Assembly (NCBI RefSeq): GCF_000495855.1
Contig: NZ_AWGF01000016.1
Location: 17,717 to 81,716 of the forward strand
Direction: 5' to 3'
DNA: 64,000 nt
Origin: Asticcacaulis sp. YBE204
GTDB taxonomy: Bacteria > Pseudomonadota > Alphaproteobacteria > Caulobacterales > Caulobacteraceae
A program made the translations under genes and the position numbers. A model generated the notes under the pieces. It saw only the letters and a list, made by a program, of their open reading frames with translations, was not told where the DNA came from and searched no databases. Below are positions 33,686 through 41,834 of this stretch, piece after piece; the first letter of the stretch is position 1; every line of letters begins with the position of its first letter.

Positions 33686-34204
33686 ATGAGCGACCGTCCT
33701 TCCTCCTTCAGCTACGAAGATCTTCTGGCCTGTTCGCGCGGCGAAATGTACGGCCCCGGCAATGCGCAGCTGCCCGCGCCGCCGATGCTGATGATGGACC
33801 GTATCATCACGATCACCAAGGACGGCGGCGCGTTCAACAAGGGCTATATCGAGGCTGAACTCGATATCCATCCGGACCTGTGGTTCTTCGCCTGCCACTT
33901 CATCAACGATCCGGTCATGCCGGGCTGCCTCGGTCTCGACGCCATGTGGCAGCTGGTCGGCTTCTTCCTCGGCTGGTCGGGCAATCCCGGTCGTGGCCGC
34001 GCGCTGGGCGTCGGCGAAGTGAAATTCACCGGTCAGGTCACGCCGTCGGTCAAGAAGATCACCTACCGCATCGATATGAAGCGCGTCATTACCGGCAAGC
34101 TGATCATGGGCATCGGCGAAGGCGTCGTCCTTGCCGACGACAAGCCGATCTACACCGCCTCGGGCCTGCGCGTCGGCCTGTTCGACGCCAAGGATCTGGT
34201 GTAA
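33686..34204 (+). CDS. fabA: 3-hydroxydecanoyl-[ACP] dehydratase/isomerase FabA
   Basis: 172 residues, usual length. FabA dehydrates 3-hydroxydecanoyl-ACP and isomerises the product to the cis-3 form, starting unsaturated fatty acid synthesis. The active-site His71 is in [17 protein letters not shown] and the Asp in CLGLDAMWQ (about residue 85). [12 protein letters not shown] at the N terminus is also typical. It heads a fabA-fabB-fabI operon. Confidence 0.98.
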   Translation: MSDRPSSFSYEDLLACSRGEMYGPGNAQLPAPPMLMMDRIITITKDGGAFNKGYIEAELDIHPDLWFFACHFINDPVMPGCLGLDAMWQLVGFFLGWSGNPGRGRALGVGEVKFTGQVTPSVKKITYRIDMKRVITGKLIMGIGEGVVLADDKPIYTASGLRVGLFDAKDLV

Positions 34205-34237
34205 GAACCGCCACGACCCATCGCAGGGGATACTGAT

Positions 34238-35461
34238 ATGCGCAGAGTTGTCATCACCGGTCTTGGCATCGTGTCGTCCATCGGCACGGGTGCCGACGAA
34301 GTCACAGCGTCGCTTCGTGAAGCGAAGTCGGGCATTATAGCCGCGCCGGAATACGCCGAACTGGGCTTCAAGTGCCAGGTTCACGCCGCACCGACCATCG
34401 GCGACTGGACGCCGTTCGTCGACCGCCGCGCCGCGCGCTTCCTGTCGAGCGGTCTGGCCTATGGCCACATCTCGCTGGAGCAGGCCATCAAGTCGGCGGG
34501 CCTCGACGAGTCCGACATTTCCAACGAGCGTACCGGCATCATCTTCGGCGCGGGCGGTCCTTCGACCAAGGCCATCGTCGAAGCCGCCGACATCACGCGC
34601 GAAAAGAAGTCGCCCAAGCGCATCGGGCCGTTCGCCGTGCCCAAGGCCATGTCGTCGGGCCCTTCGGCGGTGCTGGCCACGTGGTTCAAGATCCGCGGCA
34701 TCAACTATTCGATCAGCTCGGCCTGCGCGACCTCGGTGCACTGCATCGGCGCGGCGGCGGAGCAGATCATGCTCGGCCGTCAGGACGTGATGTTCGCCGG
34801 CGGCACCGAAGAACTCGACTGGACCCTGTCGAACCTGTTCGACGCGATGGGTGCCATGTCGTCGAACTATAACGATACGCCGTCGGTCGCTTCGCGCGCC
34901 TACGACAAGAACCGCGACGGCTTTGTCATCGCCGGGGGCGCGGGCGCGGTGGTGCTCGAAGAATACGAGCGCGCCAAGGCGCGCGGCGCCAATATCATCG
35001 CCGAAGTCGTCGGCTACTGCGCCAATTCGGACGGCTACGACATGGTGGCGCCGTCGGGCGAGGGCGCGGAACGCTGTATGCGCGAAGCCCTGCGTCAGGC
35101 CGGTGGCCGCAAGATCGACTATCTCAACCCGCACGGCACCTCGACGCCGGTCGGCGACGAGCGCGAAATGGGCGCGGTGCGCAACGTTTTCGGCGCGAAC
35201 CTGCCGCTAATCTCCTCGACCAAGTCGCTCACCGGGCACTCGCTCGGCGCGGCGGGCGCTCAGGAAGCCATCTACTGCCTGCTGATGATGCAGCACGGGT
35301 TCGCGACCAAGAGCGCTCATATCGAGGAACTCGATCCGGCCTTCGACGGGATGCCGATCCTGCGCGAGCGCCGCGACGGGGCGCTGGAAACCGTGATGTC
35401 GAACTCGTTCGGCTTCGGCGGCACCAATGGCTCGATCATTCTCTCTCAAGCTGATTTATAA
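34238..35461 (+). CDS. fabB: beta-ketoacyl-[ACP] synthase I FabB
   Basis: 407 residues. FabB elongates the unsaturated acyl chains made by FabA. The triad is complete: Cys163 in [11 protein letters not shown], His near 299 in [11 protein letters not shown], and His near 333 in [12 protein letters not shown]; the C-terminal [12 protein letters not shown] glycine loop is present. It lies 33 bp after fabA and 16 bp before fabI. Confidence 0.98.
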   Translation: MRRVVITGLGIVSSIGTGADEVTASLREAKSGIIAAPEYAELGFKCQVHAAPTIGDWTPFVDRRAARFLSSGLAYGHISLEQAIKSAGLDESDISNERTGIIFGAGGPSTKAIVEAADITREKKSPKRIGPFAVPKAMSSGPSAVLATWFKIRGINYSISSACATSVHCIGAAAEQIMLGRQDVMFAGGTEELDWTLSNLFDAMGAMSSNYNDTPSVASRAYDKNRDGFVIAGGAGAVVLEEYERAKARGANIIAEVVGYCANSDGYDMVAPSGEGAERCMREALRQAGGRKIDYLNPHGTSTPVGDEREMGAVRNVFGANLPLISSTKSLTGHSLGAAGAQEAIYCLLMMQHGFATKSAHIEELDPAFDGMPILRERRDGALETVMSNSFGFGGTNGSIILSQADL

Positions 35462-35477
35462 GAACTAGGACTGCGAC

Positions 35478-36296
35478 ATGGCTGAATCCGGCTGGAAATT
35501 CCCCACGGGCGACCTGATGAAGGGCAAAAAAGGCCTCGTCATGGGCGTTGCCAATGACAAGTCCATCGCCTGGGGCATCGCTTCGCAACTGGCGGCGCAG
35601 GGTGCAGACATGGCGTTCTCGTATCTCGGTGAGTCGCTGCTGCGCCGCGTGCAGCCGCTGGCCGACTCGATCGGCGTCAAGCACCTGATCGAATGCGACG
35701 TGACGTCTGACGAGTCCATGGACGCGGCCTTCGCCAAGCTGAAAGAGATTTACGGCGAGATCGACTTCGTCATCCACTCGGTGGCCTTTGCCAACAAGAA
35801 CGAACTGCAAGGCTCGTTCGTCGAGAACACCACGCGCGAAGGCTTCCTGCTGGCGCTCAACGTTTCGGCCTTCTCGTTCGTCGACACGGCCCGCCGCGCC
35901 GCCGAGCTGATGCCGAACGGCGGTTCGCTGGTCACGCTCACCTATCTCGGGGCCGAGCGCGTCATCCCCAACTACAACACTATGGGCGTCGCCAAGGCCG
36001 CCCTTGAGGCCTCGACGCGCTACATCGCCCGCGACCTCGGCCCCAAGGGCATCCGCGCCAACGCCATTTCGGCGGGCGCCATGCGCACCCTGAGCCTCGC
36101 CGGGATCGCCGGTGGCCGGGGCTTGCACGCCAAGTCGGGCCAGTTCTCGCTGATGAAGGAAGAAACCTCGATGGAAGGCGTCGCGGGCGCGGCTTTGTGG
36201 CTGGCGTCTGACCTTGGGTTCTCGACGACAGGTGAAGTGGTTCACGTCGATGCGGGCTTCCATGTGGTTGGCTTGCCGGAAGATATGGAAGCCTAA
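35478..36296 (+). CDS. fabI: enoyl-[ACP] reductase (NADH) FabI
   Basis: 272 residues. FabI carries out the last reduction of each elongation cycle and is the triclosan target. The short-chain-dehydrogenase-like cofactor motif is KKGLVMGVANDKSIAWGIA, and the catalytic pair is Tyr166 and Lys173 in NYNTMGVAKAALEASTRY (Y-x6-K spacing). Placing it behind fabB makes one unsaturated-fatty-acid operon, closed by an intrinsic terminator. Confidence 0.97.
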   Translation: MAESGWKFPTGDLMKGKKGLVMGVANDKSIAWGIASQLAAQGADMAFSYLGESLLRRVQPLADSIGVKHLIECDVTSDESMDAAFAKLKEIYGEIDFVIHSVAFANKNELQGSFVENTTREGFLLALNVSAFSFVDTARRAAELMPNGGSLVTLTYLGAERVIPNYNTMGVAKAALEASTRYIARDLGPKGIRANAISAGAMRTLSLAGIAGGRGLHAKSGQFSLMKEETSMEGVAGAALWLASDLGFSTTGEVVHVDAGFHVVGLPEDMEA

Positions 36297-36317
36297 AACC
36301 GCTTCCTTGACGATTGT

Positions 36318-36353
36318 AACGCCGTCGGTGCATCTTGTGCCGACGGCGTTTTT
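36318..36353 (+). terminator. intrinsic terminator of the fab operon
   Basis: Perfect 10-11 bp stem AACGCCGTCGG / CCGACGGCGTT with an ~11-nt loop and a TTTTT tail. It ends ~15 bp before the start of the zeta-toxin-like gene, so that gene needs a promoter overlapping this region. Confidence 0.9.
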
Positions 36354-36367
36354 CATGGTGGAACCGG

Positions 36368-36943
36368 ATGCCCAAGTGCCTTATCATTGCCGGACCGAAT
36401 GGCGCAGGTAAGACGACCTTTGCGCTGAAATACCTGCCAGCCATCGGCGTGGCGCATTTCATCAATGCCGACCTGATCGCTTCGGGTCTGTCGCCTTTTC
36501 ACCCCGAACAGCAAGCCACCGCTGCCGCGCGCCTGTTCCTGAAAGAAATGGACACCCGCATCGAAGCGCAACAGGGCTTTGCGTTCGAGACGACGCTGGC
36601 CGGACGCGGTTACTTGCGACTGATTGAACGGTTGAAAGCAGAGGGCTGGCAGGTCGAGCTTCATTATCTCGCTCTGCCGGATGTCGCCGTTTCCAAGCGT
36701 CGTGTCGCTGAACGTGTCGCTCACGGTGGCCACAATATCCCCATCACGGATATCGAACGACGCTTCCCGCGTGGTTTGCACAATCTTCTGAATGTCTATA
36801 GAATGAAGGTCGATATTTGCGTGTGTTATATGAACGACGATGACCGCGCGGATAAGATATTTCAGCAGTCAGGTGCAGACTGCCGGATTGCCGATCCTGT
36901 TCTTTTTGCGCATCTGGAACATTTGGCCGGAGACTTGAAATGA
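36368..36943 (+). CDS. zeta-toxin-like P-loop kinase
   Basis: 191 residues. Walker A is [13 protein letters not shown] (about residues 7-19), with [12 protein letters not shown] and [15 protein letters not shown] as the zeta-toxin/polynucleotide-kinase substrate motifs and [18 protein letters not shown] as the lid with a conserved Arg. Zeta toxins phosphorylate UDP-N-acetylglucosamine; chromosomal relatives have unclear targets. It overlaps the next small gene by 4 bp (ATGA). Because the fab terminator lies immediately upstream it is a separate unit. Confidence 0.85.
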   Translation: MPKCLIIAGPNGAGKTTFALKYLPAIGVAHFINADLIASGLSPFHPEQQATAAARLFLKEMDTRIEAQQGFAFETTLAGRGYLRLIERLKAEGWQVELHYLALPDVAVSKRRVAERVAHGGHNIPITDIERRFPRGLHNLLNVYRMKVDICVCYMNDDDRADKIFQQSGADCRIADPVLFAHLEHLAGDLK

Positions 36944-37113
36944 CGAATAAAGACGTTTCAGCCGTTGCCGATCACGCCCTTGGCGTTCTGCGCGAAGCCG
37001 TGGCCGAAGCCATCGATCGCAAGCGCCGTCTGGGGCAGTACTGGGTCGTCTGGGACGGCGAAAAACCGGTCGAGGTCCATCCGGACACCGAAACGCGTCC
37101 GGCGGCCGAATGA
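36940..37113 (+). CDS. 57-residue protein coupled to the zeta-toxin-like gene, antitoxin candidate
   Basis: [20 protein letters not shown] at the start, then [20 protein letters not shown] and a short acidic tail. The ATG overlaps the upstream stop (ATGA) and its own stop overlaps the next start (ATGA), which supports real translation. The helix-then-strand shape (an amphipathic helix followed by QYWVVWDG and PVEVHPD) resembles the small proteins that accompany chromosomal zeta-type kinases. Antitoxin role is an inference from position and size. Confidence 0.7.
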   Translation: MTNKDVSAVADHALGVLREAVAEAIDRKRRLGQYWVVWDGEKPVEVHPDTETRPAAE

Positions 37114-37523
37114 CGCGCAAATACGGCCCGCCGCCATCGCTGGACACCATCGAGGTCATTGCCCGCAACGCTCTGGCCAAGCTGCCGGAGCCGTTTGCCG
37201 GACACCTGCGCGACGTGGTTCTGATCGTCGAAGACTTCCCGTCCGAAGAGCTGCTCGCCGATCTGGAGATGGACGATCCGTTCGAACTGACCGGCCTCTA
37301 TAGCGGGCGTCCGGCGGAAACCGAGGTCTATACCGGCGACCTGCCGCCGATGATCCACCTGTTTCGCCGCCCGATCCTCGACGAGTGGGCCAGCGGAGAG
37401 GTCACGCTCGAAGACCTCGTCGCCCACGTCCTGATCCACGAGGCCGGACATCATTTCGGCCTCAGCGACGACGACATGGAATGGCTTGAGGACGAACTGA
37501 AAAAGGGTGCTACTGTGTCCTGA
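37110..37523 (+). CDS. zincin-type metallopeptidase family protein (minimal HExxH)
   Basis: 137 residues. The zinc motif HEAGHHFGLSDDDME is at about residues 110-124, with the third ligand probably the Asp/Glu following. Members of this small zincin family (PF06262-like) are found in many proteobacteria and their substrates are unknown. It is coupled to the 57-residue gene by a 4-bp overlap. The 3' end overlaps the convergent hydrolase gene by 14 bp. Confidence 0.88.
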   Translation: MTRKYGPPPSLDTIEVIARNALAKLPEPFAGHLRDVVLIVEDFPSEELLADLEMDDPFELTGLYSGRPAETEVYTGDLPPMIHLFRRPILDEWASGEVTLEDLVAHVLIHEAGHHFGLSDDDMEWLEDELKKGATVS

Positions 37524-38874
37524 TCCACCCGGTCACCAGATCGAGCGCTGCCGGTGAGGTCGTCTCCTCGATCTGGCTGTATTCCGACGGCGCGCCAGTC
37601 GGGGCGGTCTGGAAAAGGTGATTGAGCCCCGGCAATTCGCGTACCGTCGCCTTTTTGTGGTCCTTGAGCGCGGCGGTGATAACCGGCAGGTTGTCCTTCG
37701 CCGTCACCTGAAAATCCTTTTCGCCGATCAGGGCCAGCACCGGCGTCTTCAACTTGCGCAGTTCCGGCGCCGGGTCGTAGGCGATGAAATATGTCATCCA
37801 CGGCGCGGTGACCGGCTTGACGATGCTGTCGATGATCGCGGCATCGACCCTCTGAGACGGCAGCAGTTCCGCCTCGACAATGGCGCGGACCCTGGCTTCG
37901 GCGTGGTCGGGGTCGGTAATGATCGCGTCGTAAATCTTGCGATTGGTCGCCGCTGCCTTGGCGATGACCTCTTCCGTCTGACCGTTGGCCCGACCGATCA
38001 AAGCCTGTTGACCGAGCAGAACCTGATCGCCGCGCACGCCGGACCCCGCCATCAGCACGATGAATTTCACCGCAGAATCGCGATTGGCGACGATAGGGGC
38101 GATGACGCCGCCTTCGGAATGGCCGATCAGACCGATGGCCCCGACGTCCTTGCGCGCCCTGAGCCACGTCACCGCCGCTTCGGCATCGGCGGCGAAATCG
38201 GCGGTGGTTGCGGCCTTGTAATCGCCCGTCGAGGCCCCGACGCCGCGTTTATCGTAACGCAGGACGGCGATCCCGGCCTTATTCAGGGCATCGGCCCAGA
38301 CGAGGAAAATCTTGTGTCCGGCAACGGCTTCGTCGCGCGTATTCGGGCCCGATCCGGCGATCAGTATCACCGTCGGGAACGGTCCGCTGCCCTTGGGCGC
38401 GCTGAACGTACCCGACAGGGTGACGCTCGCGACCGCGCCGGGTAGGGTGACCGCCTCGACGTGATAATGGGCCAGAGCCGCCTCAGCCGCATCGACCTGC
38501 GGGCGTTTCGGCGCGAAGCCATTGGCCTGATCGGCGTCGATGCGCCTCAGCGTCAGGGGCAGGCCCTGGCCTTGCGTCCACGTGCCCACCCAGGCTTTTT
38601 GCGTCTCGTCCCACTTGCCCTGATAGCGGCCATTGATCCTGGCGGCGGTGACATCGAGGCTGTCCTGCGTCGCCGTGACGCTGTCGAGCGGCATCTTGAA
38701 ATTGGCCTGATCGGGACTTTCCAGAACGCCCTTATAGCCCGCGCCGTCCTTCTCGATGCGCAGGATGATATTGAGTTGCCCCATCAGCTTGCCGTGCCAG
38801 ATACCGGCAGCCTCTTCGGCGGCGGCGGGCAGGGCGATGATCCAGATCAAGGCGGACACAAGCGCATTTTTCAT
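37510..38874 (-). CDS. exported alpha/beta hydrolase with N-terminal beta domain
   Basis: 454 residues with a signal peptide (MKNALVSALIWIIALPAAAEE). Residues ~20-115 form a beta-rich module (GIWHGKLMGQLNIILRIEKD) and the rest is an alpha/beta hydrolase: GSGPNTRDE oxyanion-type loop, nucleophile elbow GLIGHSEGGVIAP (Ser near residue 253) and a C-terminal GLNHLFQ with the likely catalytic His. It is periplasmic or exported, acting on an ester or peptide substrate that cannot be named. The neighbours give no clue. Confidence 0.85.
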   Translation of the reverse strand: MKNALVSALIWIIALPAAAEEAAGIWHGKLMGQLNIILRIEKDGAGYKGVLESPDQANFKMPLDSVTATQDSLDVTAARINGRYQGKWDETQKAWVGTWTQGQGLPLTLRRIDADQANGFAPKRPQVDAAEAALAHYHVEAVTLPGAVASVTLSGTFSAPKGSGPFPTVILIAGSGPNTRDEAVAGHKIFLVWADALNKAGIAVLRYDKRGVGASTGDYKAATTADFAADAEAAVTWLRARKDVGAIGLIGHSEGGVIAPIVANRDSAVKFIVLMAGSGVRGDQVLLGQQALIGRANGQTEEVIAKAAATNRKIYDAIITDPDHAEARVRAIVEAELLPSQRVDAAIIDSIVKPVTAPWMTYFIAYDPAPELRKLKTPVLALIGEKDFQVTAKDNLPVITAALKDHKKATVRELPGLNHLFQTAPTGAPSEYSQIEETTSPAALDLVTGWIRTQ

Positions 38875-39053
38875 AACTTACCCCCATTAATTCGCTCGTT
38901 GCCAAAATAACGAAATAAATGCACACGTCAAGTGCCTTGGATGATATGCCGCTCAGGATATGCAACCGGGGCGTTAATCGCGCATTAAGTGAACATGGTT
39001 ACGCTTCGGGTTTTCAGGCTATAGAGTCTGACTGTGTAAATGTGGTGTTGAGT

Positions 39054-39221
39054 ATGCGTACCCCTGATCCCCTGTTCCCGGCGCTGCGCGCCGATGCCCG
39101 CGCCAATCTGCCGTCCGAGGCCCAGCGCGCGACCGAAGTCTATATTCCCCCGCATCGTCCTGATCTTTTTGGCCTGCTTGAGGCCGTTCTCCGCTTTACC
39201 CGCCGTCTTGGGTGGCAATGA
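39054..39221 (+). CDS. small hypothetical protein
   Basis: 55 residues from the ATG at 39054: MRTPDPLFPALRADARANLP then a segment PSEAQRATEVYIPPHRPDLF and a C-terminal amphipathic helix GLLEAVLRFTRRLGWQ. The ribosome-binding site is weak and no family is recognised. It lies in a 450-bp gap between the hydrolase and GST genes, oriented opposite to both. The rest of the gap shows no other gene. Confidence 0.4.
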   Translation: MRTPDPLFPALRADARANLPSEAQRATEVYIPPHRPDLFGLLEAVLRFTRRLGWQ

Positions 39222-39320
39222 CCTTGCCGCCCGAACTTTTGCACGGCGCGTAAACGGCAGGCCATCCGTGAGATGACCTGCCGCGGCGGGAGGCTCCGGA
39301 CGATGCCTTCCGCCGGATAA

Positions 39321-40007
39321 TTATACCACTCTGTAATCGGCGGTAATCGTTCCGGCGGCCAGCGCTTCGTCTTCGTGTTCCGGTTCGCGCGCGGTCTCTT
39401 GCAGGGCTTCGGCGTACCACACCTGCATCGACGGCAATTGCAGCAGACGCTCGATATAGGCCTGCGACGGCGGGCTCAGTTTCAGGCCATAGGTCTGTAC
39501 GCGAAATGCGACCGGACAGTAAAAGGCATCAGCCGCCGTAAAGGTCGCACCCGCCAAAAACGGCCCGCCGAAGCGTTGCAAGCCTTCGCGGAACAAGGCG
39601 TCGAGGCGTTCTATGTTGCGCAGCAAAGGCGCAGCAATTTCCGTCAACTCGATGCGCAAACCGCAGTTCATGGTGCAGATATTGCGTAGGGCCGAAAAGC
39701 CTGAATGCATCTCCGCCGCCGCCGAACGGGCAAAGGCGCGGGCCTCGCGATCGGTGGGCCAGACGGAGGGATGCGTCTCATAGACATATTCGGCGATGGC
39801 CAGCGAGTCCCAGACCGTCACCGCTTCGTCCTGCAAGGCGGGGACCAGCGCCGTCGGTGAAAAGGCCTTGAACTGTACGTTCTCGCCGATCGGGGTGCTG
39901 AAAAAGTGCTGATGCTCGGTGAACGGGATATCCAGTTCGCGCAGCAGCACCCACGGGCGCAGGGACCACGAGGAATAGTTCTTATTGGCGATGTGCAGGT
40001 CGTACAT
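39321..40007 (-). CDS. glutathione S-transferase family protein
   Basis: 228 residues. The thioredoxin-like N-terminal domain has NKNYSSWSLRPWVLLRELDI with the catalytic Ser, the cis-Pro in TALVPALQ and the glutathione-gamma-Glu site DSLAIAEYVYE; the C-terminal helical domain has AGATFTAADAFYCPV. This branch is related to maleylacetoacetate-isomerase-like and YfcF-type enzymes, but the substrate is unknown. Confidence 0.9.
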   Translation of the reverse strand: MYDLHIANKNYSSWSLRPWVLLRELDIPFTEHQHFFSTPIGENVQFKAFSPTALVPALQDEAVTVWDSLAIAEYVYETHPSVWPTDREARAFARSAAAEMHSGFSALRNICTMNCGLRIELTEIAAPLLRNIERLDALFREGLQRFGGPFLAGATFTAADAFYCPVAFRVQTYGLKLSPPSQAYIERLLQLPSMQVWYAEALQETAREPEHEDEALAAGTITADYRVV

Positions 40008-40096
40008 GGTGCGTCTCCGGTTGATGCGAAGACTATGCCAAGACGTGTGGATTTACGAAAGCTGGCAGTTTGTCAGCTTTCGTAAATATTCCGCCA

Positions 40097-40915
40097 TTAC
40101 CCAAATTGGAAACCGCTCACCGCCGTGTTCATCGGACGGAGCGTCTCGTCATAAGTCCGCACACCGGCATCGTCTCCAGCGGCCCCGGCGGCGATGAACA
40201 GCGGCACCAGATGGTCTTCGTGCGGATGGGCGATGCGCGCCCCCGCGCCACGTGACCAGTCGGCGAGCAGCGCCTCGCGCTCCCCACCGTCATGCCGCGT
40301 CAGGCTGTCGTTGAGCCAGTCGTTGAAATGGTGTGAGCCGTTAACCGGTTCATGCACCAGCGTCCCGCGGATCAGGGCTTTCAGATCATGGAAACTCATG
40401 CCCGAGGCGACGATCAGCACGCCTTCGTCGCGTAGTGGCGCGAGCGCCTTGCCCAAGGCGATATGGTCCTCCGGCTTCCAGTTGGTCTTGATCGACAATT
40501 GCACGACGGGGATATCGGCATCGGGATACATCAACAGGAACGGCACGAAGACGCCGTGGTCGTAGTCGCGCTCAGCGTCGCGATCGACCGGAATACCGGC
40601 CCCGGCGGCCAGTTCGATCACGCGCTCGGCCAGTTCCGGCGAACCCGGCGCGGGATATTTCAGCTGATAGGTATGGTCGGGAAAGCCGTAATAGTCGAAC
40701 AGCATACCCGGATGCGCCTTGGTCTGGACCGTGAAGCGTTCGGTCATCCAGTGGGCTGATACGACCAGAATGGCCTTCGGTTTCTGGCCCACCTGACGAG
40801 GGATATCGCGCAGATAATCGCCCATCCTGTCCCAGATATGCGGCGGGTTCCAGTCCATGAAAAAGCACGGACCGCCGCCATGCGGGATATAGAGGGTAGG
40901 CATTTTCGCGGACAT
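40097..40915 (-). CDS. 4,5-DOPA dioxygenase extradiol-like protein (LigB superfamily)
   Basis: 272 residues. The metal-site region opens with LYIPHGGGPCFFMDWNPPHI and continues with LVVSAHWMTERFTVQ and RDYDHGVFVPFLLMYPDADI, all marks of the class III extradiol dioxygenase family represented by YgiD/DodA. It would cleave a catechol such as DOPA, but the true substrate is not known. A start codon just before the terminator region at 40925-40960 is the only choice. Confidence 0.87.
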   Translation of the reverse strand: MSAKMPTLYIPHGGGPCFFMDWNPPHIWDRMGDYLRDIPRQVGQKPKAILVVSAHWMTERFTVQTKAHPGMLFDYYGFPDHTYQLKYPAPGSPELAERVIELAAGAGIPVDRDAERDYDHGVFVPFLLMYPDADIPVVQLSIKTNWKPEDHIALGKALAPLRDEGVLIVASGMSFHDLKALIRGTLVHEPVNGSHHFNDWLNDSLTRHDGGEREALLADWSRGAGARIAHPHEDHLVPLFIAAGAAGDDAGVRTYDETLRPMNTAVSGFQFG

Positions 40916-40924
40916 GACAGGTCT

Positions 40925-40960
40925 CCAAAAAAGAACGGGCGCAACCGAATTGCGCCCGTT
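40925..40960 (-). terminator. intrinsic terminator after the YceI gene
   Basis: On the minus strand: perfect 11-bp stem AACGGGCGCAA / TTGCGCCCGTT, short loop, then CTTTTTTGG. It separates the YceI gene from the dioxygenase gene. Confidence 0.9.
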
Positions 40961-40986
40961 CCTGTACGTATAGGCTTAGGCGTGAC

Positions 40987-41571
40987 TTACTGCTTTTGTG
41001 CTTCGGCGGTGATGACCAGCTTGATCTCGTCGCTGACGAACGGGACATTGGCGCCCATGTTGAATTCCGAACGCAGGATGGCGCCCGTAGCGCTGAAGCC
41101 CGCGGCCTTCTTCTTCGCCATCGGGTGCTCGCCGATCTTGTTCAGCTTGACCGAGAGGGTGATCGGCTTGGTGATGCCCTTGATGGTCAGGTCGCCGACG
41201 ACCTTGGCCGTATCCTTACCCGTGACGGTGACCTTGGTCGATTTGAAGGTTGCGGTCGGGTACTTGGCGGCGTCGAAGAACTTCTCACCCTTGAGGTGGC
41301 CGTCGAAGACATCGTAACCGGTGTTCAGGCCAGCGATGGCGAAGGAGACCTCGACCGAAGACATTTCCGGCTTGGCTTCGTCGAGCGTGACGGTGCCGAC
41401 AGCGTTCATGAACTTGGCGGTCGGGTTGGAATAGCCGAGGTGGTTCCAGCTAAAGGCGACTTCGGTATGGGTCGGGTCGAGCTTGAAGGTTTCCGGCGCG
41501 GCGAGAGCAGGGCTCATGGCGCCAGCAAACAGAACGGCGGCGACGGCAGCGGATTTGAACAGGGGCTTCAT
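40987..41571 (-). CDS. YceI family periplasmic lipid-binding protein
   Basis: 194 residues. A signal peptide (MKPLFKSAAVAAVLFAGAMS...LAA) is removed near residue 22. The lipocalin-like YceI barrel shows FKLDPTHTEVAFSWNHLGYS, FDGHLKGEKFFDAAKYPTAT, LTIKGITKPITLSV and GFSATGAILRSEFNMG. The family binds isoprenoid-like or other amphiphilic lipids in the periplasm. A 17-bp palindrome lies ~45 bp upstream of the start. Confidence 0.93.
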   Translation of the reverse strand: MKPLFKSAAVAAVLFAGAMSPALAAPETFKLDPTHTEVAFSWNHLGYSNPTAKFMNAVGTVTLDEAKPEMSSVEVSFAIAGLNTGYDVFDGHLKGEKFFDAAKYPTATFKSTKVTVTGKDTAKVVGDLTIKGITKPITLSVKLNKIGEHPMAKKKAAGFSATGAILRSEFNMGANVPFVSDEIKLVITAEAQKQ

Positions 41572-41612
41572 GAAGGGATCCTTTTGAGGCAGAAACATGT
41601 ATGCGACTAAAC

Positions 41613-41629
41613 GTAACTATAAGAGTTAC
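41613..41629. promoter_or_regulatory. palindrome upstream of the YceI gene, operator candidate
   Basis: GTAACT, 5-bp spacer ATAAG, AGTTAC: perfect 6-bp arms in the YceI promoter region. No regulator gene is adjacent, so the protein that binds is unknown. Confidence 0.4.
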
Positions 41630-41834
41630 CGTTATGGCTTGCAAGAGGGTGTACCGCGATAAAAATAAAAACGCAGCGAGAATTATCAGATTTCCATACG
41701 GTCGCCATTGTCGCTTTTAGGTAACGCGCGCGACGCAATCCACAACTGACACCAAAGCGCAACGCGACTGTCATAAGGTTTCGTTAAGCCTGCAACGAGA
41801 TAACGTCCTATTCCCTTATTTGCAGGTTGTTCCC

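Noticed and set aside
33566..35134. 522-codon open frame on the - strand opposite fabA and fabB
   Set aside because: The conserved fabA/fabB frames explain this DNA; the antisense product is low-complexity Arg/Asp/Ala-rich sequence.
36335..36367. Eleven-residue N-terminal extension of the zeta-toxin-like protein
   Set aside because: It runs through the fab terminator hairpin and its start codon has no ribosome site; the ATG at 36368 directly precedes the P-loop strand.
41572..41834. SAM riboswitch upstream of the TonB receptor and metNIQ
   Set aside because: I see neither the SAM-I/II conserved cores nor a paired terminator; the region has only ordinary AT-richer promoter-like DNA.
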